Below are positions 45,142 through 53,215 of a stretch of DNA of 64,000 nt, piece by piece; position 1 is the stretch's first letter, and every line of letters begins with the position of its first letter. Source of the stretch: CAZYFH01 sp964646815 (GTDB taxonomy: Bacteria; Acidobacteriota; Vicinamibacteria; Vicinamibacterales; UBA8438); assembly GCA_964646815.1 (NCBI GenBank), contig CAZYFH010000003.1, positions 1 to 64,000 of the forward strand. The letters are read 5' to 3'. The notes beneath the pieces were generated by a model. It was not told where the DNA came from, did not search any database, and saw nothing but the letters and a program-made list of their open reading frames with translations. The position numbers were made by a program, and so were the translations under genes.

Positions 45142-46784
45142 GTCAGGGCCGAGACCGTGAAGATCAGCGGATAGAGCCGTTCCGAATACCAGAGCTTCGC
45201 GAAGTAGAGCCCGATCGGCGAAGGCTCGAAGTCAACGCACTCCTCGAGCCAGCGCGCGCCCCGCAAGTCGCCGAGCGCCGCCACGGCAACCGCGGTGTCC
45301 TCGATCGTGCCAAAACTCCCATCTGTCTCCTGCGCGGAACGCAAGAACTGCTCTCCCCGTCGCCGGGCGTCCGCAGGGAGCAGTTCCCCGCATTGGAGGA
45401 CGCGAGCGGTTCCGAAGACCGGGTTGGTCTGAGCCGGAGTCCACGGATTACCGAACCAGAGGGGAATCCACGAGCCGTCCGCCTGTTGAGTGCGCAGGAG
45501 ATAGCGCACCGCGCGATCCGAGGCGCGGCCGATAGCGGGATCGAGGGTTCGCCATGCCTGCCAAGCGCGCAACGCGTGCGCCGTGAGATCCGGGCTGCTC
45601 CGATCAAACGGCAGCTTGCCCCAGCCCCGGCAGAATGTCGGGATGCCACCGTCCCGGTTCTGAAGATCGATCAGCCACTTCACACCTGCCGTCGCGGCAA
45701 GTCGGATCTCCGGATCGTCGCCGAGTACCAATAACGCCAGCAGCGCACCTGCGGTATCGTCCGCATCGGGAACACCGCCCGTGAGGTTGGTCCACGCCCA
45801 GCCGCCCGGCGCTGACTTCGTGTACGGGTGCTCGACCCGGAACTGTTGATCCAGCAGCCACTGCCGCAAATAGCGTCGTTCCTCCGGGGAGAACACATCC
45901 GCGCCGAGCGCGTTGATCGACAGCGTGGTCACCCACGTCGCCAGATTCGTGTCGATCGGCCAGCTGCCGTCGTCACGCACGGTCTCGACTAGGAACGCGA
46001 CGCCTTTTCGCGTGACCGGATGCTCCTTCAATCCGCTGCCGGCGAGGCTCATCGTCACGAAGCTCGTCAGCGGCGCGGCCTCGAGGTAGCCGCCCGATTC
46101 GGGTTGAATCGACTCCAGCACACGCAGCGTCTTCCGTTGCGTCAATCCGCGTACCAGACGGCTCAGCGGATTCCGGGTCGGACGATGATGATGCTGCGCC
46201 TGCCCGATGGCGATCAAGGCCGGAAGTGCGTAGCTGACGACCGGCAGGCCCACCCATTTGAACCACGCATGGGGCAGCGCCGCGAGCTCGAAGGGCAGGG
46301 TCGAGATGTGGTCCCATCCGAACCGACCGGCCAGTGCGCAGTGTGTCAGGATCGGCACGGAGAACGTCCGGTCCTCCCCATACACCCGACTGACGGCACT
46401 TACGATCGACTCCGGCGTCAATTCCCCGACTCGTTCCTTGAGCCAAGCTTCGGCACGCGCAACCCCCGAAGAGCCGTGCATGGAAAGTGTCGCCCACGCG
46501 AGGGTCGTCGTGCTGATGTTGCTCGGACAGCCGTCGGCATCACCAAAACCGCCATCGCCGTTCTGATGCTCGTTCAACCAGCGCAGGCCATTGCGCACCA
46601 ACGCATCATTCCCCCCAACGATCGACAGCGCGCAAACCGCCGTCGCGGTCGAGAGTGCGCTCGACGACAGCTCGCCTTCCCAGTGCCCGGCGGATGTGCG
46701 CTGCGCGAGCAGTCGGTCACGCAAGGCTGAGATGGCCCATCGCGAGGAGTCCGTAGTAGGTGTATTCGCAGTCTGGCTCATCAT
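45138..46784 (-). CDS. Class II terpenoid cyclase, squalene-hopene cyclase-like (short)
   Basis: From ATG 46784 the protein is 548 residues, shorter than usual squalene-hopene cyclases (about 630). It has the catalytic acid motif D340-A-D-D343 (PDADDTAGALL) and a series of QW-type repeats (GHWEGEL, NGDGGFGD, GGYLEA, DDGSWP, GGWAWTN, NRDGGIP, ADGSW, TDGSFG). PVVSYALPALIAIG is the membrane-facing segment shared with the family. It should cyclise a linear isoprenoid by protonation; sporulene-cyclase-type substrates are possible. An upstream ATG at 46862 would overlap the preceding gene by 146 bases. Confidence 0.82.
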   Translation of the reverse strand: MMSQTANTPTTDSSRWAISALRDRLLAQRTSAGHWEGELSSSALSTATAVCALSIVGGNDALVRNGLRWLNEHQNGDGGFGDADGCPSNISTTTLAWATLSMHGSSGVARAEAWLKERVGELTPESIVSAVSRVYGEDRTFSVPILTHCALAGRFGWDHISTLPFELAALPHAWFKWVGLPVVSYALPALIAIGQAQHHHRPTRNPLSRLVRGLTQRKTLRVLESIQPESGGYLEAAPLTSFVTMSLAGSGLKEHPVTRKGVAFLVETVRDDGSWPIDTNLATWVTTLSINALGADVFSPEERRYLRQWLLDQQFRVEHPYTKSAPGGWAWTNLTGGVPDADDTAGALLALLVLGDDPEIRLAATAGVKWLIDLQNRDGGIPTFCRGWGKLPFDRSSPDLTAHALRAWQAWRTLDPAIGRASDRAVRYLLRTQQADGSWIPLWFGNPWTPAQTNPVFGTARVLQCGELLPADARRRGEQFLRSAQETDGSFGTIEDTAVAVAALGDLRGARWLEECVDFEPSPIGLYFAKLWYSERLYPLIFTVSALT

Positions 46785-47475
46785 CTGCCCAGGTCCCGCA
46801 GAACGCCCGGCCGGTCCAGAGCGTATCGAGATAATCGAGCGTTTTGTCGCGCAGGTGCGCAAACGACACCTTCTGCCCCGAGAGAGCGTGGAGCGCCGTC
46901 GCCGTGGACAGCAAGTCCGGCAGCGGCGCGCCCTCTGTTGCGGAAAACCCGCCTTCGGGATGCGCCCGCGCCAGGAGCCAGCGCACTACGTCGTCCGGCA
47001 CCGGAGACTGCATCTGCCGCAGCAGCGTCACGGCCGCGGCGGTCGTCGGGGTTGTGGTCGTCAGCGATTCGTCTTGCAAGGGAAACGGCTCTGGTGCCAG
47101 ACCCAGATCTTGGAGCGCACCCCAAGCGAGAAAGCTGTGATAGACGCTGCCGCGGTCCCAGCGCTCTTCGATCCGTCCCGCGAGGTCAGGTGCCGGCTGC
47201 TTCAGCGCCGCCCAGCACCGCGCGAGGCAGCAAAGATGCACGAGGTCCAGGTCCTCCCCGTCGCCGAAACTCTCCAAAAAGAGTCGCACGCGGAGGGGGA
47301 GCTCGCGCTGTAGGGCGATCAGCCCTTCGAGGGCGAAGACGGTATAGTAGAGGTCGCTGTGTCCCGCGCGGTCTCTTGCACCGCCATCGTCGTTGAATCG
47401 GGACAGGAAGTATGCGGCGACCGGATCAGCGGCTTCCCGCAGCTGCGTCGGCGCCAGTCGCGCGACTTGCAGCAT
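46717..47475 (-). CDS. Second alpha-toroid protein (prenyltransferase beta-subunit/terpene cyclase-like)
   Basis: The 252-residue protein (ATG 47475) has five or so helical-toroid repeats: DDGGARDRAGHSDLYYTVFALEGL opens it, HPEGGFSATEGAPLPDLLSTATALHAL is in the middle and CEYTYYGLLAMGHL ends it. This is the fold of protein prenyltransferase beta subunits and of one half of a squalene cyclase. No DxDD motif is present, so it may bind an isoprenoid without the class II chemistry. It overlaps the genes on both sides (50 and 68 bases), implying coupled translation. Confidence 0.68.
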   Translation of the reverse strand: MLQVARLAPTQLREAADPVAAYFLSRFNDDGGARDRAGHSDLYYTVFALEGLIALQRELPLRVRLFLESFGDGEDLDLVHLCCLARCWAALKQPAPDLAGRIEERWDRGSVYHSFLAWGALQDLGLAPEPFPLQDESLTTTTPTTAAAVTLLRQMQSPVPDDVVRWLLARAHPEGGFSATEGAPLPDLLSTATALHALSGQKVSFAHLRDKTLDYLDTLWTGRAFCGTWADDEPDCEYTYYGLLAMGHLSLA

Positions 47476-49177
47476 TTCGAGCCTCAAACTCACTGCAGTA
47501 GCCCTCGATGAGTTTTTCGCCGAAGATCTTGCCGACGATTCGGCGCAACAGGCCTTTGAGGGTGGGGCCGGACAGGAATCGCAGCGACCGGATCGCATCC
47601 TCCTTGTAGGCCTCGAGGAGGTCGTCGGCCTTGTCGAGAACGCCCCGCTCCGTCACGATGCGGCGAACGTCGTCCGTGAGCTCGGGCGCCCCCGACCGGA
47701 CGAGCGACGCAATACGGTGCTTTTCTTCACCCTCAGCACGTCGGTGCGCGATGGCCAGGATCAGCGACAGGCGAACCTGCGCGAGGTCGTTGGAGTCGGC
47801 GTCTCCCCGGAAGTCCTCGAGATCGTCCTTGATCTGATAGGCGATACCGAGAGATTCGCTGTACTTGCGGAGCACATCGTGCGTCGCGTCGTCCGCTCCA
47901 CCCAGGTCCGCGCCCAAGCGCAAGGCGACCTCGAAGGCCGCAGCCGTTTTCTGGCGGAAGATCTCCAGCACCTGCATCGAGGGCAGCGGCTCGGGATCCC
48001 GCACCCACAGCAGCTCACGGCCCTGCCCGCGGCTCAGCGTCACATGCCCCTGCGCGGCGATCGTCATCATGTTCGGACTGCCGAGCTCACCGAGCAGTCG
48101 ATACCCTTCGCCCACCAGGAAGTCGCCGATATTGAGCGCGACCGGGAGTCCGACCTCGGCGTGCAGCGCCGGCCGGCCATAGCGCTGGTCGTCGTCATCC
48201 TCGATGTCGTCATGAATCAACGAAGCCTTATGGAAACACTCGATCGCGACGGCTGTTTTCTTAACGGCCGTCGTGGGCTCCGGCTCGCCGTCGTGGCGGT
48301 CGCTCTCGAGCGCCATGTAGGTGCAGGTGGCGAGGTATGGACGCCAGCGTTTACCGCCATTTGCCAGGAAGTCTCGTGCGATCCGCGCGGTCTCGTCCAG
48401 GGCATCGCCCATGATGGCGTCGAGTGAGTCCTTGGCGAACCAACTGCGGACCTCGGTCTTGAGAGCGTCAAGGTCGAGCCGGTAGGTCTTGTCGTCGGAG
48501 GTTAGGTGGATGAGGTCCCAGACCCAGTCGAGATCCACCGTTGTGTTGATGCAGTCGTCCTGCAGGAGCGGAATGGCGACGCCCGGGATCGCCGCCGCCT
48601 CCATGTGCGGGAAGCACTTCTCCAGCACGTTGATGCAGCTGACTCCCACGATCGCCTCGATCTTTCCAGTCTCGATCATCGATCGGACGATGGCCGACCC
48701 CTCGGCCACCAGCACGGCATAGCCCAAGCGCTCGGCCTCCACGCTCAGATCCTGGATGGAGCAGAGGCCGCACTCCTTGCAGAGAAGGCCGAACTCATCG
48801 AACGGCGCCGGGCACCGCTCCTCCACCCGCAGACATTTCGGGATGAGCAGCAGCCGGCGGTCATAAGGAATCTGGGCAAGGGAGTCACGCCACGCGGCGT
48901 TGCTGATCAGGATCGAGGTGTAGTCCTTGTAGATCGGATCGAGACCAGCTGCCCTGAGGACCGCGCCGGTGTGCTCCGCCAGCTCGTCCATCGTGAGCGG
49001 CGGAATCGCCCCTACCTTCGTGACGTAGTCTTCGGCGATCTTCTTCAGCTGGACGCGTACCTGCTTGTCGTCAGGGATGTTCGACTGGGCAGGGCGATAC
49101 GTCTGCCGCGGAACCTGCACCGGCAACTGCAGCGGAACCACGCTCGGCGCCGGTTCGTCTGCTGTTTTCTCGATCAT
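47426..49177 (-). CDS. Fusion of a DUF116 cysteine domain with a polyprenyl diphosphate synthase
   Basis: The 583-residue protein has an N-terminal DUF116 domain (about 40-225) with cysteines C115, C122, C133, C136, C139, C181, C188 and C209, enough for one or two Fe-S clusters. A trans-isoprenyl diphosphate synthase follows (about 250-560) with GGKRWRP, the first Asp-rich motif DDIED (323-327) and the second DDLED (451-455). The two Asp-rich motifs bind the magnesium-diphosphate. DUF116 proteins usually stand alone beside radical SAM genes. The fusion suggests that chain elongation is tied to a redox step. Confidence 0.85.
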   Translation of the reverse strand: MIEKTADEPAPSVVPLQLPVQVPRQTYRPAQSNIPDDKQVRVQLKKIAEDYVTKVGAIPPLTMDELAEHTGAVLRAAGLDPIYKDYTSILISNAAWRDSLAQIPYDRRLLLIPKCLRVEERCPAPFDEFGLLCKECGLCSIQDLSVEAERLGYAVLVAEGSAIVRSMIETGKIEAIVGVSCINVLEKCFPHMEAAAIPGVAIPLLQDDCINTTVDLDWVWDLIHLTSDDKTYRLDLDALKTEVRSWFAKDSLDAIMGDALDETARIARDFLANGGKRWRPYLATCTYMALESDRHDGEPEPTTAVKKTAVAIECFHKASLIHDDIEDDDDQRYGRPALHAEVGLPVALNIGDFLVGEGYRLLGELGSPNMMTIAAQGHVTLSRGQGRELLWVRDPEPLPSMQVLEIFRQKTAAAFEVALRLGADLGGADDATHDVLRKYSESLGIAYQIKDDLEDFRGDADSNDLAQVRLSLILAIAHRRAEGEEKHRIASLVRSGAPELTDDVRRIVTERGVLDKADDLLEAYKEDAIRSLRFLSGPTLKGLLRRIVGKIFGEKLIEGYCSEFEARNAASRATGADAAAGSR

Positions 49178-49210
49178 CGTCGGCCTACCGTCTTCTATGC
49201 ATGCGCGCGT

Positions 49211-50416
49211 CTACGAATACGCGCCAAATCCGAAGAACCAATGCTTCTTTGCGAACCGATAGACCCAGTTCTCCTCCGGGATTTCGTTGCCCGGATTGTG
49301 CTGACTGGGCCGCGACCGAAGCCCTTCCAACTCGATCGTCGCCGTCTTGCGAATCGTCGTGTCTCCGGCGCTGTGTCGCTCCACCACCTGCTTGAGGAGA
49401 TCGGGTCGCTCCAGCACGACACATCCGCGCGTCGCGCTCGCGGCCGTCCGGCGAAAGTCCTGCAGCAGCGGCGACTCCGTCATGGTCTTGTAGATGTCGC
49501 CGTCGTTGTCTTGAATCTTCTCGTTGGCAAACTGGATAATCGGGCACGGCTCCACATCGCCGAACGGGCTGATGTGGTGGCTGATCCCCGTCGCCGCCGG
49601 ACAGAGCGCCTGTCCCTGGTCATCCCAGTAGGCATCAATGAGCGCGATAGGTTTCCGGTTGCGCATGTCCATGACAAACCGACGAACCTTGAGCACCTGC
49701 TCGGGCGTGAGCGCCAGCTGCGGATTTGGCACGGGCCCCACGACCCGGTACGTGTGGAACCAGCAGTAGTGGACACCCATCGCAATCAGCTTATCGATCC
49801 ACGCTTCCCGCACGAGGTCGTCGATGTTGCTTTGACAGACGCTCGTGGCGACACCGGTGATCAAGCCGTTCCGAACGCTGGACCGGATACCTTCGAGCGT
49901 CCGGTTGAGAACGCCCGTCCGACCGCGGCGGATGTCGCTAATCGAGGCGGTCCCCTCCACGCTGATGAGCGGCGTCGCGTTGCCAGCCTCCCTCAGCTGG
50001 CGGGCCATCGTGTCCGTGATGGGATGGCCGTTGGTAAAGATCTGGAAGTAACAGTCCGGGTGAGCCTTCAGGATCGGGATCAGATCCGGATGCATGAATG
50101 GCTCGCCGCCCAGAATGCCGAAGAAGCTGTTACCGTGCTGCTTGGCGTTGGTGATCAGCCTGCTCATGTCGTCGGCGCTGATCATGTGTTGCGGCTTATC
50201 CACATCGACCCAGCACCCTTGACAGCGGAGATTACAGCTGTTGGTGATGGAGATGTAGAGGAAGGGCGGGAAGGTAATCCCCTGCCGGAGGCGCTTCTTG
50301 AATCGTTGGACCGACCGCACACCTTTGTAGCCAAAGTTGTAAGCGAACTTCCAGAGCACGCGCGCGTCCGTTGAGCGCACGGTCCGATACCCGAGGCTAG
50401 CCGCTGCCTTCAACAT
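49211..50416 (-). CDS. Radical SAM protein, HpnH-like with SPASM-type C-terminal cysteines
   Basis: The 401-residue protein has the radical SAM cluster C61-NLR-C65-QG-C68 after FLYISITNS. GILGGEPFMHPDL is the SAM-binding GGEP motif. A later part has CPAATGISHHISPFGDVEPCPII and GCVVLERPDLL, extra cysteines likely to hold an auxiliary cluster. HpnH, the closest well-known group, joins adenosine to hopene. Its position upstream of a terpenoid cyclase and prenyl synthase suggests radical modification of an isoprenoid. Confidence 0.82.
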   Translation of the reverse strand: MLKAAASLGYRTVRSTDARVLWKFAYNFGYKGVRSVQRFKKRLRQGITFPPFLYISITNSCNLRCQGCWVDVDKPQHMISADDMSRLITNAKQHGNSFFGILGGEPFMHPDLIPILKAHPDCYFQIFTNGHPITDTMARQLREAGNATPLISVEGTASISDIRRGRTGVLNRTLEGIRSSVRNGLITGVATSVCQSNIDDLVREAWIDKLIAMGVHYCWFHTYRVVGPVPNPQLALTPEQVLKVRRFVMDMRNRKPIALIDAYWDDQGQALCPAATGISHHISPFGDVEPCPIIQFANEKIQDNDGDIYKTMTESPLLQDFRRTAASATRGCVVLERPDLLKQVVERHSAGDTTIRKTATIELEGLRSRPSQHNPGNEIPEENWVYRFAKKHWFFGFGAYS

Positions 50417-50425
50417 GGTGGCGTA

Positions 50426-51301
50426 CTAGATGCCCCACTCCGCTTCGGAGGGAACGGGTTTCGAATCATTGACGGTCTGAGACTGAGCCTGCCGCTTGGC
50501 GAGCTTGGCCCTCGCCCGGGCTGCGCGTTCCTCAATGTCCTCCGCCGTCGGCAGGGTCATCAGCACCTCGTCCGGAATATCGAGAGTCTTCTTGAGTTTA
50601 CCCAAGCAGCGCTTCCGTTCTAGCAACGCTTTCGATTCATCTCGCTCGGTCGAGAACCGCTGCCGCGCTTCCCGCTGTCTGGTACGGAGCGATCCATACA
50701 GGTCTCCGCCGAGCAGTGTGGAGATATCGACCTTCATCGCCTCCCGCTGGATGTCCTGTTCCCGCACGACGTCGCCGTTGATGGGTCCCTTCGCATACTT
50801 GGGAAAAAGAATGGCGACCTCGGGACAGACGCGCGAGCAGGCAGGGCAGTCAGTCTTGCAGTTGTCCTGGTTCTGGACCGTGATCTGCTGTTTCTTGTCG
50901 ACGCCGTAGACGTCGAAGAGGCAGAACGTCAGGCACTGCATGCAGTTTGTGCATCGATCAAAATCGATCACCGGGAACCACGGCTTCCACGCGTCGAGGT
51001 TTCGTGCACCGGTCACCTCGCGGACCTCGCGGGCGGCGGCGAGAGGCTCTACCTTCGCCAAGTCGCGAAAGTGTACGTCCTGTTTCGTGGATAGAGGCCG
51101 GTCGCCATCCAGCAGTCCCAGGACGAGCACGGGCGCGTCATCCGGTGGAGCCACCTCCTGTCCCGCGACGGGACGAGTCACCTCGAAACCGCTGTCCAGG
51201 AGGGCGGAGAGCGCCGCGTATCGAGCACCATCCTCGAGCGGCGTGCTTCCGGGGCCCTCGTAGAGCACGACGCGCAGGTTCTTGCCGGCGGTGCGACTCA
51301 T
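50426..51301 (-). CDS. Ferredoxin-like protein with eight-cysteine Fe-S domain
   Basis: The 291-residue protein has a Rossmann-like N-terminal part (LRVVLYEGPGSTP; about 8-65) and a dicluster ferredoxin segment with C117, C120, C123, C127 and C148, C152, C155, C159. The C-terminal 100 residues are basic and coiled coil. It probably feeds electrons to the radical SAM or DUF116 proteins. The start overlaps the stop of the small cysteine protein by four bases. The family is not one I can name. Confidence 0.72.
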   Translation of the reverse strand: MSRTAGKNLRVVLYEGPGSTPLEDGARYAALSALLDSGFEVTRPVAGQEVAPPDDAPVLVLGLLDGDRPLSTKQDVHFRDLAKVEPLAAAREVREVTGARNLDAWKPWFPVIDFDRCTNCMQCLTFCLFDVYGVDKKQQITVQNQDNCKTDCPACSRVCPEVAILFPKYAKGPINGDVVREQDIQREAMKVDISTLLGGDLYGSLRTRQREARQRFSTERDESKALLERKRCLGKLKKTLDIPDEVLMTLPTAEDIEERAARARAKLAKRQAQSQTVNDSKPVPSEAEWGI

Positions 51302-51615
51302 GTAAGAAGCTCCTTGGCCACGTCGGCGGCGGAGCCCTCGCGCATATTCAGCACCTCGATGCCGTCATCCGGCAGCGGCGTTCCGGCGGCATGGAACAGC
51401 CATTTCACCGCGCGCGGGTAGCATGCGACGATCTTGGTGCACCCGCCCTCGGTGATCTTCTTCAGGGCCGGATCCTTGCGCGCCGACATGTCGCAGAGGT
51501 CGGCGACCGCGTCGAATGCTCGGCCGGAATCGCTGAGTCTTCGCAACACGTCCCGCTTGACATCCTGCGGGACGACTTTCGCATAGGTGCAGTTGCAATA
51601 CAGGATCTTCATCAC
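51298..51615 (-). CDS. Small cysteine-containing protein, unknown function
   Basis: The 105-residue protein begins MKILYCNCTYAKVVP and has five cysteines (C6, C8, C40, C58, C64), including GGCTKIVACYPRAVKWL. The pattern is reminiscent of Fe-S or persulfide carriers such as MvhD/HdrA-associated subunits, but no firm family match is possible. It overlaps its two neighbours by four bases each, so it is clearly part of the operon. Confidence 0.65.
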   Translation of the reverse strand: MMKILYCNCTYAKVVPQDVKRDVLRRLSDSGRAFDAVADLCDMSARKDPALKKITEGGCTKIVACYPRAVKWLFHAAGTPLPDDGIEVLNMREGSAADVAKELLT

Positions 51616-52709
51616 AGTATGCGGTGCGTCGGCACCGGCCGCCCGGGCTTGAGTCGTTCGAGGTGTTCCATGCGGGACCGGACACCTCCGAGGGCGGCGA
51701 GGGCCTCGCGCGTGATTGCCTCGAGTATCGCTGGATCCGCCTCGGCCCGAAGGTTAATGACCAGCTCTCCACGATCCACGCGGTCTAGCAGTGACTCGCG
51801 CAGATCGGGCTCCTCGTCATTCCCAACCAGGCTGACGACCGACAGCGTGCCGGTCCCGTCTCGTGGCTCAAGTATCAGCTTCAGATGGGCGATCGCCGCA
51901 CCCGTTTCTATGACACCGTCGCGAATGCTACCGGCCAGGCCAACCAGTGTCTGGTTGCCGTCAAATGGCTCGTGCGACTCTAGCTGCGCGGTGCAGTTAA
52001 GCCAGCCGAGCAGCGCCTCGCCTTCGGCGTAGGAATCATAATCGATCTCCAACGACCGAGAATCACAACCCGCTGCCGAGAGAACGGCCTTGAACCACGC
52101 ATCGACGCCCGTCCCGTCCTTCGCCGAGCAGACGAACGTCTGTGCGCGGGGGAACGCCTCCCAGATCTTAGACACCAGTCTCTCAAGGAACTCCGCCGGA
52201 TGCGCATCGCACTTGTTGACGACGATGAGGTCCGCTTCCTCCAGCTGCTTCCGATACACGTAGCTCACTTGCTCGGAGAAGGTGCGGCCCGGTGCCAACC
52301 CGAGGATCCGCGCGGCGCGCATGGGATCGATCATCACGCTGAGCGGCGCGACCGTGAACCGGTCGCCATACATACGGCGCAGCGGATAGGAAACCGTCGC
52401 GATGAGGTCGGTGCAGCTCCCAACCGGTTCGGCGAGGAATAGATCCGGTGATGCGGCGTCCGTAAGATTGTCCGCAGCTTCGAGGAGCGAGTTGAAACGG
52501 CAGCAGAAGCAGCCGCCGGTGATCTCCTCAACGGAAAACCCCTTGGACCGGAGAAGCGTCGTGTCAACGAGGCCGCTGCTTTGGTCGTTGCAGATGAGCC
52601 CTACCCGCGTGCCCTGGTCGGTGAGATGCCGCGCGAGTCTGGCGACCGCAGTGGTCTTCCCCGCGCCGAGGAACCCACCGATCATGATGTAGCGCGCAGG
52701 CTCACTCAT
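51612..52709 (-). CDS. CobW/COG0523-family GTPase (metal chaperone)
   Basis: The 365-residue protein has the P loop GFLGAGKT (12-19), the CxCC metal-binding motif in GGCFCC (C67, C69, C70), and NKCDAH as the guanine-specificity motif. COG0523 proteins deliver metal ions to target proteins. Here the target could be one of the operon's metalloproteins, possibly the Fe-S enzymes. It overlaps the H-protein-like gene by eight bases. Confidence 0.85.
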   Translation of the reverse strand: MSEPARYIMIGGFLGAGKTTAVARLARHLTDQGTRVGLICNDQSSGLVDTTLLRSKGFSVEEITGGCFCCRFNSLLEAADNLTDAASPDLFLAEPVGSCTDLIATVSYPLRRMYGDRFTVAPLSVMIDPMRAARILGLAPGRTFSEQVSYVYRKQLEEADLIVVNKCDAHPAEFLERLVSKIWEAFPRAQTFVCSAKDGTGVDAWFKAVLSAAGCDSRSLEIDYDSYAEGEALLGWLNCTAQLESHEPFDGNQTLVGLAGSIRDGVIETGAAIAHLKLILEPRDGTGTLSVVSLVGNDEEPDLRESLLDRVDRGELVINLRAEADPAILEAITREALAALGGVRSRMEHLERLKPGRPVPTHRIL

Positions 52710-53154
52710 GCCGGTGTCCCAGCATCTTGTCGATCGTCGTATCCAGCAACGATACGTAGCTGTGCACGTCGAGGCAGTCGTCGCCCGGCGTTCCTTGCAC
52801 CGTGAACAACCACCCCTGTCCGTACGGTTGGGTCGTCAGAAGTGCGATGTTGTTGTCGAGTGCGGGGTTGCTCTCGCCGAAGCGTCCCGACAGGGGCGAG
52901 AACATGTCGGTCACGGCCTTGAATCCCTCCACCCAGCCGATGACCTGGCCGGTCTCGACGGGTATCCCGGGGTCCATCTCGAAACCGAGCTCGACAATCT
53001 CTCCTAGCATGCGGACGGCGAACTTCGTGAACCCCACCCGCCAGAGGCCCCCGTCCTCCCGCGCCAACCAGCTATGTCCAGCCGTGTAGAGCCGGTCTTC
53101 GAGGAGGCGGGTAGAGAACCGCGAGCGCCGGTAGTGAACCTCTCCGGGCATCAA
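52702..53154 (-). CDS. GcvH-like lipoyl-carrier protein
   Basis: The 150-residue protein has the lipoyl domain of glycine cleavage H protein, with the expected lipoyl lysine K79 in WVEGFKAVTDMFSPLSG and the late YGQGWLF motif. No glycine cleavage P, T or L gene, and no lipoate ligase or synthase, is in the window. It is the first gene of an Fe-S and isoprenoid operon, so it is likely a dedicated lipoate-based electron or sulfur carrier and not part of glycine breakdown. Confidence 0.82.
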   Translation of the reverse strand: MMPGEVHYRRSRFSTRLLEDRLYTAGHSWLAREDGGLWRVGFTKFAVRMLGEIVELGFEMDPGIPVETGQVIGWVEGFKAVTDMFSPLSGRFGESNPALDNNIALLTTQPYGQGWLFTVQGTPGDDCLDVHSYVSLLDTTIDKMLGHRHE

Positions 53155-53215
53155 TGATGGCCACTCTTGGCCCGGGGCGGCGCGTCCCGGGCCGACATCC
53201 CTTAACGAATGGCTG

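Noticed and set aside
45138..47475. The two toroid genes as one squalene-hopene cyclase broken by a frameshift
   Set aside because: Both have their own start and coherent ends, they overlap by 68 bases, and the second alone already carries the full repeat series and DxDD motif.
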